Below the pieces are notes generated by a model, which was not told where the DNA came from, did not search any database, and saw only the letters and a list, made by a program, of their open reading frames with translations. A stretch of 64,000 nucleotides of DNA from Apostichopus japonicus (Eukaryota > Echinodermata > Holothuroidea > Aspidochirotida > Stichopodidae), in assembly GCF_037975245.1 (NCBI RefSeq), contig NC_092568.1:12673501-12737500 (forward strand), given 5' to 3'. Below are positions 1-9,900 of the stretch, piece after piece (position 1 is the stretch's first letter; the number at the start of each line of letters is the position of its first letter). The translations under genes and the position numbers were made by a program.

Positions 1-266
1 GGAATTATGGATAGTTTGGTAAATTAAAGAATAATAATCATTAATTATGATGAATTATCATGCTTAAAGTGAAAATTTGGGTTTGAGTATTAAAAGTGTA
101 GGATTATGATCGCATCTTACCATCATTCCATTCCCTGGCCTGCACTTTTATTTTTTTAATGGGAAGGGATGTCATTGGTTTCATGGTAGAGATTATCTTA
201 ACATAATAGGATTAAGATTATCTCTTTAATACTTGAATTCATCTTCTCGTTTTATTTGATTTAAAG
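1..266 (+). other. Partial intron of the PLCB1-type gene
   Basis: This is non-coding AT-rich sequence ahead of the acceptor at 263-266. The upstream exon is outside the window and I see nothing else here. Confidence 0.6.
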
Positions 267-336
267 TGATGTAGAGAAGGTGCGAAGACAGAGCATCAGC
301 AGTTTGGAGTCCATGAAGAAGGAACAAGAAGAAGAG
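267..336 (+). CDS. PLCB1: PLCB1-type coding exon a (start of the visible C-terminal coiled coil)
   Basis: The exon follows an acceptor TTTAAAG and ends at donor GTAAGT. Its first base completes a codon split with an exon outside the window, and 23 full codons follow (DVEKVRRQSISSLESM..., ending QEEE). It ends in phase 0 and joins the next exon in frame. It is short, but the charged, helix-forming composition and clean join support it. Confidence 0.8.
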
Positions 337-3300
337 GTAAGTTTACATTTGTCCCCATAGATCAATAATTAATAATGAAAATTAAAATCTTGAACCTAAA
401 AAGACCGTCAAATCCTTGTTTGATATAAATAAAAAATATTTATATAAAAAACCTTGCTTAAAACTAACAATAGTCTTTGGAAAACTTTCATCAGCTTCAA
501 AATCAAACATTCATCACTAATAACTGAATATTGGTTGTCAGTATTAACAAAATGTGCTTATTATGTAGTAGACTGCTTGACAAGTGGGAACTTGAGGTGC
601 CCTATCACTATTGCTATTCACACTCTGACCAATGCCAACCCCATCCAACAACAATCCTAGTAAAACTTCAATGTAATATTTAAACTGTCCACAAATTTAA
701 AGATATCTACCTTGCTATGAATTTTCTCATAATTCTTCCAAACCAAAGACCACACAAGTCAGGTGTGAAATTAGATCACAAATTAAACAACTCTTGATGG
801 AGTACTTTACCTTGTGTCATATTTAGCGAATGCAATTACTCTTCTTTGTTGATCCTGCAAGGAATTTTCGCGACGTGTAATAGGAAGGGTTCCATCTTTT
901 TTTGTTATTGAGGTGGTGGGGAGGGATTGGGGATGGGTACGGGGTTTTTCCTTTTTACGTTCATGTTCTTTACCCATCTCATGCATCTCATCTTCACAGA
1001 TATTGAAGAAGCAGGTACACCATGAGGATATTCTCATTGAACTTTATCGCAAGCACTACGAAGAAGAGAAACAGCTCCGTTTTGTTCATGCCAACCAACG
1101 CTATGAGCTGGAACAGCTGCTGATGGAGAAGGTCCATAGCAAGCAGCTCAAGGCCCTCGACAAACAGCAAAAGAAGTGAGCAGTCAAAATGCTTTTCTTC
1201 ATCTATTTCAAACTTTCAAACCAAAAAATGCATATTTATTTTATTCTCTCATTTGTTTTTTACCGTTTGGCTATTTTTTGGCTGTTTTAGATTTATTATA
1301 TTATGATTAAGTTTTTTGGAGAATAAATTACTTCTTAAGTTGTAGGCTATTTGTGTCTATGCGGTAACCTTTGAAGAATAACTTTCAAAGGCGCAAAATT
1401 AATTTGATAGGTTGCAGACTTGTTTTCAGTGAAGGCATATTTCTGACACCTTTAATTTTTGGAAAATTTTTACCATTAAACATCTGGGGGCGATATCAGT
1501 TAAAGTGGTGGGACTATATACGAAGTCTATCACAGACCATTAGGTCAATTGCTCAGATAAAACACAAAACTTGTATGAAACTAAATAGAGTTTTATGGCC
1601 TGTAATACTATCTTTACAATGCATTGTAAATTTTCCAAGGACAAATGGTGTTGCCTGTCATCCAAATGGTGCTTTGTAGTATATATGAAGAGTTATTGTG
1701 AATATACCTACAATGGATTAACATTTACATTTAGGTCTACACCGAGGAATCCATGTCATCTTCAATTTAAACCTTCCAAAAATATATCAGAGGTTTATGT
1801 GTTTTTTTTATTGTTTTTTTAATTGATTTACTATGTGATCAGATTTATTGTAATTTAACTAGATACTAAATTCATTTTACAAATGATACATTAGACTTGG
1901 AGAAGCTGCTGACCAATGACATTTCTTTATATTTGACAATGACAGGGAGGAGGGCGACCTGAGAAAGATGATGGAGAAACATAACCTGGATCAGAGGAGG
2001 AACATTTCCAGTGCAAATGGAGATCATCATGAAATTCAAAGGTGAGTAGATGACAAACCGTATTAGAGCCAACTGTGATTGTTCTCATCTCCCTCCACCC
2101 TGCATATTGAGTAGTCAGAAAAGTATCATCAAGTGTCATTTGCTGATGTGTTAACTACCAAAAGGAGTTCATTGAAGTGTGTGGAAATACTGTTTAATCA
2201 ACACATAGTAACCAAAACGAGTTGATTGTACTATGTTGGAATACTGCTAAATTAACACACAGTAACCAAAACAAGTTCATTTTACTATGTTGGAATACTG
2301 TTAAACCAACACACAGTAACCGAAACAAGTTCATTGTACTCTGTGGGAGTACTATTAAACCAGCACACAGTAACCAAAACGAGCTCATTTTACTATATTG
2401 GAATACTGTTAAACCAACACACAGTAACAGAAACAAGTTCATTGTACTCTGTGGGAGTATTGTTAAACCAACACACAGTAACCGAAACAAGATCATTTTA
2501 CTATATTGGAATACTGTTAAACCAGCACACAGTAACCGAAACAAGTTAATTGTACTGTGTGGGAGTATTGTTAAACCAACACACAGTAACCGAAACAAGT
2601 TCATTTTACTATATTGGAATACTGTTAAACCAGCACACAGTAACCGAAACAAGTTAATTGTACTGTGTGGGAGTATTGTTAAACCAACACACAGTAACCG
2701 AAACGAGTTCATTGTACTATGGTGGAATACTGTTAAACCAACACTCAGTAACCGAAACAAGTTCATTTTACTATATTGGAATACTGTTAAACCAGCACAC
2801 AGTAACCGAAACAAGTTCATTGTACTGTGTGGGAGTATTGTTAAACCAACACACAGTAACCGAAACGAGTCCATTTTACTATGTTGGAATACTATTAAAC
2901 CAACACACAGTAACCGAAACGAGTTAATTGTACTGTGTGGGAGTATTGTTAAACCAACACACAGTAACCGAAACGAGTCCATTTTACTATGTTGGAATAC
3001 TGTTAAACCAACATACAGCAACCGAAACGAGTTAATTGTACTGTGTGGGAGTATTGTTAAACCAACACACAGTAACCAATACGAGTTGATTGTACTATGG
3101 TGGAATACTGTTAAATTAACACACAGTAACCAAAACGAGTTCATTTTACTATGTTGGAATACAAACCAACACACAGTAACCGAAACGAGTTGATTGTACT
3201 ATGGTGGAATACTGTTAAACCAACACTCAGTAACCAAAACGAGATCATTGTACTATGTTGGAATACTGCTCAACAAACACACAGTTACTTGATCTAATGA

Positions 3301-6300
3301 CCTAGTGAGACACAAAACGATATATAAATTTCTCTTTCCGTATAAATCATTCCCTCAATCTTGTTTGATGTCATGTCCTCAGAGTGCGAGATGAGGCAAA
3401 GAAGAAGCATATCGGTCAAACAGTGCAGTTCACAAAAGAGGTGAGAAATATTTGTCTTCTGTTTATTTTTTCTTTATTTTGTTTTCCTTCATTAATCTGT
3501 CATACTATTTTGCTTTTCTTAGAATCACCTCTTTCTCTAGCTGAAATGCTTAGAATCTGAGATGAATTGTTGGTGCTTTCATATAAAGTGTAACACCTGC
3601 AAATGTTGATTTATACTGACTATAAACATATGAGTATAAATATCTGTAGCTTTGTTGCTGAGTTAGAGCGAAATTGCCCGGAGGTGTTTACAGGCCGTCC
3701 AAGTTTAACTACTTGGCTCATTTGTCATCAATTTGCAATTCCAATTAAATGAGCTTGATGTAGTGCGGTGACCTAGATATCAGTTCCAATAGCTCATCGG
3801 TCTTCATTTTAATACCAGCGTGGGCCTCAGTGCTGGCAATTCAACTGTGCCTATACCCCTACAACTGAATCATAAAGGCATCGCAATTGTTTCTCAGACC
3901 TAAACTTTACGGCCATACATATTTTAGATGGTAATTTATTCAAATATATTCATAAGAGGCAAAGAGATGTTTAAGGCTTGAGGGTTGATGCTTTTCATTT
4001 GGGGATGTAAGTTTGTGTTCCATATGAGGTGGAGGCACATGTTTTGTCCTATATCTTGTTTCTTTAACCCACGGCTGTAAATTCTCCACCAAAAATATCT
4101 CTGTTTTAATTTTTTTGCACTGTTCATTTATCATACCAACCATATCTGTTTCCATGGTTTCCAAGTTTGGGTTCCCTGCATTTATTCCATCAAACCTATA
4201 TCTTTAATTCATTTGAATATCCAGGAGGCTTTTGATGTCCTTTTGTTTTAATTCCAGTTGAGAATGCGACACGTGGATAAAAAGGATGAATTGCAGAAGA
4301 AGATGATTGAACTGCAGGAGCTGTTGTCCACAGATTGTGACAAGGTAAACTCTTATTTCTGGTTTGCTGTTAAATGCTGTGTTGTTGTAGTCAAGTACTT
4401 TCATCTGAGTACTTCCAAGTACTTGAGGCTTTGAGTACAAATGTCGGAGTAGTGCATCTTAGGTTCCATGTACCGAGTAACACTGTCCGAGTACAGCCCT
4501 TTATAATCCAAGTAATTTTTCATCAGAGCACTTTTCAAGTAGTTTTGGTCCATTAACTATACAAGAACCTTATACCTATAACTGCTACAACCTTATATAT
4601 GTCAGAAATGATTCTTGATCTTTGTACATTCATCATCTTTATTCTAACATTGTATTATACTAGACAACATGTGTGATACTGCTGCTGGGATAGAGACGTG
4701 TATAGTATTAATAGAATAGGATGCAGCTTTTTGTTGTAATGTCAGTTTTACATAACTAGTTCTCATAAAGTACTCCAAGTACTTTAAATCGAGTACTAGT
4801 ACAAGTACTTTGACATGCCAGTCAGAGAACTGAATGGCGAGGGCAAGTACTCTAGCATCCTAGTAGTTTTCATGGAGTGTGGGTACTAGTAGAGCACTAC
4901 AACAATGGCTATATGATGAAGAACTACAGCACTGGTTATATGATACCTAGTTACTAGTGAAAGCAGGCAGGTTTGTTGGAATTGTACGGTCTTGCATGCA
5001 CAGACCTTTCTTGAAATAGGACATTGAATTTTTTTTTTTTTTTAATTGTTTTTTACACTTTTCTCTGTATGTGTATGGCACTTGATAACATGAGTGTCCT
5101 ACTTTCATTTATTAAAGGAAATGTCATAAATTGTGAACTACTTTCATTTATTCGTCGTTGCTCACATACAATAAGTGATCCTGCTGACAATTTTGTATGC
5201 GATGAAAGTCACAGAATGTAATCATCCAGCCATTGGTTATTTAACGTTCCGTAGAAGAAGAAGAAAAAACTGTGGCTGCATGGTTTAATTAACTTAAAGA
5301 CTAACTTCCAACAATTCCATTCAGTTGGATTCCTATGATAAAACAACTTGCACAAGTACACAGTTACACTAATACATTCCGACCACCCAGCAGCAGATGC
5401 ACAATAGTTTATACCAATGCAATGTCTACAAGTATTTTCTGTGACCTCCCCCCCCCCTCCCCTCTCCCCCTTGAAAAAATTGCAGTATTATGTCAATGTT
5501 AGCCCTTTCCAATGTTATGAAAACACCAACAGTATGTAACATAGGTTTGGATATGTACAGATGTTATGGAGGTGTTCTGGGCTAGGCTAATGCTAGCAAT
5601 AAAATATTGTTTAGGAAGCAATGGATATTCTCAAATCAGTTAATACCTGTTCTAAAATGCCACATATCTTGTACTCAGGTTTTATTTGCATGGCTGGATG
5701 CTTTGTTTTTGTCTAAATGAGTTGAGGGGGTTTTTGTGTTATGTAAGCAGAAGTTATCAGAACATTTTAACTTGCATTTGGATATTAGCTTTACCCTTTG
5801 TGTTGGTTTCAGCAGTGAACGAAATTATGAAACTTTAATAGGGAGTTATAATTGAACATAGGTTTCATTTGTACATTTCTTAATCTTTTCAAATATAAAC
5901 CTGATGAAATTTGCATTTCTTCATTTCTAAAGCATGTGGTAACATCCTCTAATCTACTTGAAATATTTGTATTTCTTACAGTTCGTTGAAAAACTGGAGA
6001 AAGAGTTTGATGACAGATTTGAAAAACTTGTACAAGAAAGGCGATACCAGAGATTAGTTTCCAATGGCAATGGAACGGCGCATGAAGAGAATGCACAACC
6101 CGTCACCAAGGACCAAAGTAAAGATACAAATGGGGTGAAGGATGATCCTGGTAAAGGTAACGTCGGAGAACCTAGCAAAGATGGCGAGACCATCCATGCA
6201 GTGGTCCACGCCGGTCCACAGAGTCCCACCAAAGAGGCCAACACTCTACCTTCTAAAGGTGGTGCAAGCTCTCCGTCAAAGTCCTCATCAGGTAGCCCAT

Positions 6301-6452
6301 CGAAGATTATCAAAGAGAACGGTGAGGGGTGCAAGAGAGTAAACGGTATCAACCCGGAGGACGGATCCAGCGATACATTGATACAGTGCAGTGAAGGTGA
6401 TGCACAGAAAGAAAGCCAAATGGCCGGCCCTAACACAGGTCGTCAGATGTGA
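267..6452 (+). CDS. PLCB1: Phospholipase C beta, PLCB1/2/3 type: 3' part of the gene (six exons, C-terminal coiled coil and tail)
   Basis: This is the 3' end of a phosphoinositide-specific phospholipase C beta gene. The enzyme acts at the inner face of the plasma membrane, is activated by Gq alpha, and cleaves PIP2 to IP3 and diacylglycerol. Exons join in frame as 267-336, 1000-1175, 1946-2041, 3383-3440, 4258-4344 and 5982-6452, all with GT-AG junctions. They encode 318 residues plus a stop. The first ~160 residues are a highly charged helical coiled coil. The stretch from VQFTKEL to DDRFEKL aligns without gaps over about 50 residues with the distal C-terminal domain of vertebrate PLCB1 (VQYIKRL to QDKFKRL). 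The PLCB4/norpA C-terminus is clearly different there. This domain binds membrane and Gq alpha and gives GAP activity. The catalytic X-Y, PH, EF and C2 parts must lie upstream of the window. Assignment to the PLCB1/2/3 class is firm; one invertebrate gene is probably co-orthologous to vertebrate PLCB1, 2 and 3, so the symbol is approximate. Confidence 0.92.
337..999 (+). other. PLCB1-type intron (663 bp)
   Basis: A GT-AG intron between coding exons a and b. Open frames of 60-90 codons inside it (454-660, 807-1037 minus) show no family resemblance. No repeat is recognised. Confidence 0.75.
1000..1175 (+). CDS. PLCB1: PLCB1-type coding exon b (coiled coil)
   Basis: Acceptor TCTTCACAG precedes the exon and donor GTGAGC follows it. 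It encodes 58 codons plus two bases (ILKKQVHHEDILIELYRKH... to ...ALDKQQK). A continuous open frame runs from further upstream (913) into this exon, but its first part is intron read-through: the acceptor and the phase-0 join put the exon start at 1000. The repeated heptads of L/I/V with E/K/Q are typical of the PLCB C-terminal long helices. Confidence 0.9.
1176..1945 (+). other. PLCB1-type intron (770 bp)
   Basis: A GT-AG intron between exons b and c. The frames at 1371-1679 and 1595-1822 are AT-rich, are unlike any known protein to me, and are most likely chance. Confidence 0.75.
1946..2041 (+). CDS. PLCB1: PLCB1-type coding exon c
   Basis: Acceptor GACAATGACAG and donor GTGAGT bound a 96-bp exon. 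The first base completes the AAG codon split with the previous exon. It encodes EEGDLRKMMEKHNLDQRRN... and ends with two bases of an AGA codon completed at 3383. The sequence corresponds to the PLCB1 segment KELKKKMDKKRQEK that precedes the last helix. Confidence 0.9.
2183..3290 (+). repeat. 54-bp minisatellite, about 20 copies, in a PLCB1-type intron
   Basis: Tandem units of about 54 bp share the core ACACACAGTAACCGAAAC. Units alternate between a TATTGGAATACTGTT ending and a GTGGGAGTATTGTT ending, which gives a 108-bp higher-order period in the central part. One unit near 3160 has lost about 9 bp. Because 54 is a multiple of three, long open frames appear on both strands (2222-3193 plus, 2194-3174 minus). 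These are repeat artefacts, not genes. The array fills most of the intron between the exons ending at 2041 and starting at 3383. Confidence 0.95.
3383..3440 (+). CDS. PLCB1: PLCB1-type coding exon d
   Basis: A 58-bp exon follows acceptor GTCCTCAG and ends at donor GTGAGA. Its first base completes an Arg codon, then VRDEAKKKHIGQTVQFTKE follows, ending in phase 0. GQTVQFTKE aligns with QEVVQYIKR of vertebrate PLCB1, one of the clearest class-specific landmarks in the gene. Confidence 0.9.
3441..4257 (+). other. PLCB1-type intron (817 bp)
   Basis: A GT-AG intron between exons d and e with no recognised repeat. Two short minus-strand frames at 3936-4164 are shadows without support. Confidence 0.7.
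4258..4344 (+). CDS. PLCB1: PLCB1-type coding exon e
   Basis: An 87-bp, 29-codon, phase 0/0 exon follows acceptor TTTTAATTCCAG and ends at donor GTAAAC. It encodes LRMRHVDKKDELQKKMIE... to ...STDCDK, part of the ungapped match to the last helix of vertebrate PLCB1. Confidence 0.92.
4380..4907. mobile_element. AGTACTT-rich non-autonomous element, probably hAT-like
   Basis: The segment begins 36 bp after the donor of exon e. It is bounded by inverted ends TTGTTGTAGT (4382-4391) and ACTACAACAA (4896-4905). Both flanks are packed with AAGTACTT, GAGTACTT and ACTAGTAC motifs (4392-4545 and 4765-4890). Subterminal AGTACTT clusters are characteristic of many hAT transposons, Tol2 among them. I could not find an 8-bp target duplication, so the exact ends and class are uncertain. 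Confidence 0.5.
4908..5981 (+). other. Remainder of the 1637-bp last PLCB1-type intron
   Basis: Intronic sequence with a poly-T run near 5028-5042 and a C-rich run near 5450-5470. It holds no coding signal. Confidence 0.65.
5982..6452 (+). CDS. PLCB1: PLCB1-type last coding exon, end of coiled coil and Ser/Pro/Lys tail
   Basis: The exon starts after acceptor TTTCTTACAG in phase 0 and runs 156 codons to a TGA at 6450-6452. Residues 1-25 finish the coiled coil (FVEKLEKEFDDRFEKLVQER). The rest is a low-complexity, probably disordered tail rich in G, S, P, K, N and E. The tail has three Ser-Pro-x-Lys motifs: SPTK at 6222-6233, SPSK at 6270-6281 and SPSK at 6294-6305. It ends NTGRQM, which lacks the S/T-x-hydrophobic PDZ ligand found at the end of vertebrate PLCB1 and PLCB3. 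Confidence 0.92.
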   Translation, partial: FVEKLEKEFDDRFEKLVQERRYQRLVSNGNGTAHEENAQPVTKDQSKDTNGVKDDPGKGNVGEPSKDGETIHAVVHAGPQSPTKEANTLPSKGGASSPSKSSSGSPSKIIKENGEGCKRVNGINPEDGSSDTLIQCSEGDAQKESQMAGPNTGRQM

Positions 6453-6993
6453 TTGGTCTGAAATCAATATCAAAGAAATACTGCCATTGTTGTCGACATG
6501 GCCTTGTGTCATTGCTAAAGTAGCAGTTGACATAAATTGCAAGTTACAAGATGGGTTTGTGTTTTATTTATTTGGGGGTGGGGTGGGGGGGATAGGTGTT
6601 GGGTGCTGCTTGGCTGTTGGGCATTGTAAGAAGAATAGTTCAATGTGGTCATTTTGTAGTCAGCATCTTTGTCCACAATCTCAACTCTAATTAGTTTCAT
6701 ACATACAGTAGGTTACTAATCACAAGTGTACTCTGGCTGCATGAAGCTGCCACCTCCCATCAAGGTTCTGATAATGGAATTAACTTGTCACTCTACTATA
6801 TAAATAGATGCTAGTCTCTTATTTTTGTAGAAACGTGTAAATTGACTAAGGTCGCTGCCATTCGAAATAGTTTTGAGAAATAAAAATTATCGTGATATTT
6901 AGAAGTTGAGAGAAGTTGTTGCCGCTGTATTCCATTCCAGTGACTCCATAAGATTTGTTAAAGTTTAAGAGTGCTGCTTATAATAATAATAAA
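6453..6993 (+). other. PLCB1: PLCB1-type 3' untranslated region, with candidate polyadenylation signals
   Basis: The 3' UTR begins right after the TGA. AATAAA hexamers lie at 6879-6884 and 6988-6993, and a further one at 7877-7882. Which is used cannot be decided from sequence, and the transcript may extend further. A G-rich run sits near 6570-6605. Confidence 0.5.
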
Positions 6994-9900
6994 TCACTCT
7001 GAAGAAAAAAACATGGAAGAAAACCAACCATGAATCTGTGGCTGAACAGACATGGTTTAATTGTGCAAAGAAGTCTATAAAGACCAGCAGAGCACCACTT
7101 CTTGATTAACCTGATGCTTGAAATTGTGGTACTAGCCAGCAGATTGCTGAAAACACGAAATAGATTCAATCATAGTGGTTATCTATATCAGTATTGTACA
7201 GCAGTTATTGCTGGGACATTCTGGGCAACGTACCATAGCAATGGCTTGATTCCTCATAATTATTTGTAGTACTCTTCAACATTTCCCTGAGAAAAAGTAA
7301 AATTGTAATGTCACATGACCTCTGTCCTGAATCTGTTTGAATCAGTTGTTGTTATCTTGAGAAGAGTGAAAGACAAAAGCCCTCTGGATATTAATTAGTG
7401 TCTGAAACTAACGACTCGTGTGAATCAATTACCGGTCAGCGACGTGACTGATTGGACACTATTGTCGAGTCCATGGAGATACACTAAGCATGTTAAAGAC
7501 TGAAGGGTACTGGATGATAGATGGTAAGTGTTTAATGTCACACACACTACCATCTCTTGGTGCTCAATATAGTATTTAGTTTTCCCTTTTCTCTTCTCTT
7601 CTGTGGATAATTTGATGGGAGTATTTTCCTTCATCAATTGTGAATTCATTATGTAGTGGGTAAGAAATTGTTCACTATATAAATAGAAGTGATATGATGG
7701 TATCCTAAACTACAAAATGATCTTGTAGCTATGCTATGATTTCAAGTTGCTGTTTCAGTAATATATCAGATGTAAACATCTAAAAAGGTTGGTCGCTCTT
7801 TATACACATTCGTAGTATATATTACTGACAAGATGGTCAGTTTGTCTCTGCGGTTTAAACCGGATATTGGCTATAGAATAAAGAACCATACAGACAGGAG
7901 ACTTACGAGAACACTAACCTTTTATGTTGGTCTTGGTCCAGTTAAACCCCCCCCCCCACCGCATTCACTCTGTACTCCTTCCCCACATGAAGAACCCACC
8001 TCGTGAAAGGGTAGCCAGCACTGGTTAATTATTTACCGTGAGTATTAGTCGAGAATGACGTCGATGTTGTTGTGTATTGAGAGGTCGGTGTGTTTTCAGC
8101 AAGGCCTGGATATATGTTATGGGATTGGGTGAATGGATTGTGCCTTGCCTCGATATGTATATAAATAAAAGATCACTTTGCAAATATTTACATAGATTAT
8201 ATACGTAGGACAAAAATGCGACACATTTGTACAGTCTATATCAATTCTATGGTTAATTTGGCTTTGTAAATTTCTGAATTTTTTTCTATATTACAACAAT
8301 AACAACAGCACGGTGATCATGTGGAATATTACAAAAGATGTGTTTATTAGAAAACTCAGTATACTATATGTGCAGATAAATAACTTTATATAAAAACCAC
8401 AAGAAAGTGGGTTCATTATGGATATTATCATTATTAACAATATTATTATTATTATTACTACTACTATTATTATCTATAAAATCATAATTATTATTATTCT
8501 GCATACTCTGGAGATTGACGGCAGAAATTTTTTCTTTTTTTCATTTTACTGGTACTACTTTGTTCAACATATTTTTTCAAAATATTGTGTTATTGCTTTC
8601 TGTTTATTAACTAAAGTTTCCCTCTTGGTCTGAAAAGGTGATGGCATCTGTTATGATTTGTTTGATTTTCAATATAAATGCAACCTTTGCTTTTTAAGAA
8701 ACGTATCGGTGAGTTTAAAAATTTGGTTACGAAAAAAATGTGCGAGACGCACAGAGGTTGATGACGGCTTATTGCAATGTGTGCTTTTTAATTTGTGTTT
8801 ATTATATTCACAATATAATTCCCCTTTTTTTTATTTTCCTTTTTTCTTTTCTTTTTTTGTGGTAATCAATGGCTTAAAAAGTAAATATGGTACTCTTGGT
8901 TTTTTGTGTATATAGTGGGCAAAAAGATGATACTGACATATTTTCTAACAACTAAGCAAAACTCTTGGTAACTTGGTAAAGTTGTAGGCCACTGAACTGT
9001 TGACCTATGACCTAGTTTGTACTATATCCTCTACAAGAACATTGGGAACGTGGCCAGTCTAGCATTCCTCTCATTTTCTCCAGTACTAATCTTTCATTCT
9101 TGGCTTCTTTTTCTTAAGTATCGTCAAATTTGTCGATGATACTTTTTGCTGTATTTTTTTCTTTTCTGTTTCCAAGTTCTCAAGTTTGACAATTGTTTTA
9201 GCAGTGACAGTAAGATATAAACAGTTGTATCCATGGGGAGATTTCCATAGAATGTTGGTTGTAGAATGATATAAGCTAGTGGATGCAACTTATAAATCAC
9301 TTAAAATACAACCGAATATTGTTTTTAAGTGATTTTAGGATCACATCAAAATTGACCTGTAAAGGAAATCATTTGAGATGGTAGTTTTAAGCCTTTAAGG
9401 TCTCAGTCACCACCTGACAGATATGTAGTGCAACTTTTATAAAGAAATAAAAGAATTATTCCATGTTGAAGCCAGTTGTCACTCACTCGTATAAGTATTT
9501 AGGAGCATCTCTTTGAAGCATTAGGAGAAACTACAAAATAATCTATACCCAAATATTGTCAGCAAATCATTCTTTGAGTTTTTATCTCAGAATCCCCTTA
9601 TGGTAACAATATACCAGATCTCTCAACGCTATTATGTTTAGGCAATCTCACGCTCTCCCGCTTTTATGGTCTGATCTCCCACCAGAATTGGAATCGGAAA
9701 TGGGCCATGCATATGGTTTACATGGTATTTACTTGCTTTTATAGGAACGTATAGGAAAGTCTGCTTGGTTTTTTTGGCTGAATATATTGTTATTAAATGC
9801 AATATGCCCTTGGCTTTTTGTAACGCTTTTGTTAGCGCAACGATTACTTTTACTTAGCTTATATTATTGCAAAAGTGATGTGTGAAAAATAACAAAATGT

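Noticed and set aside
913-999. Upstream extension of the frame that contains PLCB1-type exon b, with its own ATG at 913
   Set aside because: A strong acceptor at 999 and in-frame joining to the preceding exon show the extension is intronic.
2194-3193. Open frames of more than 320 codons on both strands
   Set aside because: They are products of a 54-bp tandem repeat (multiple of three) inside an intron and have no protein-like composition.
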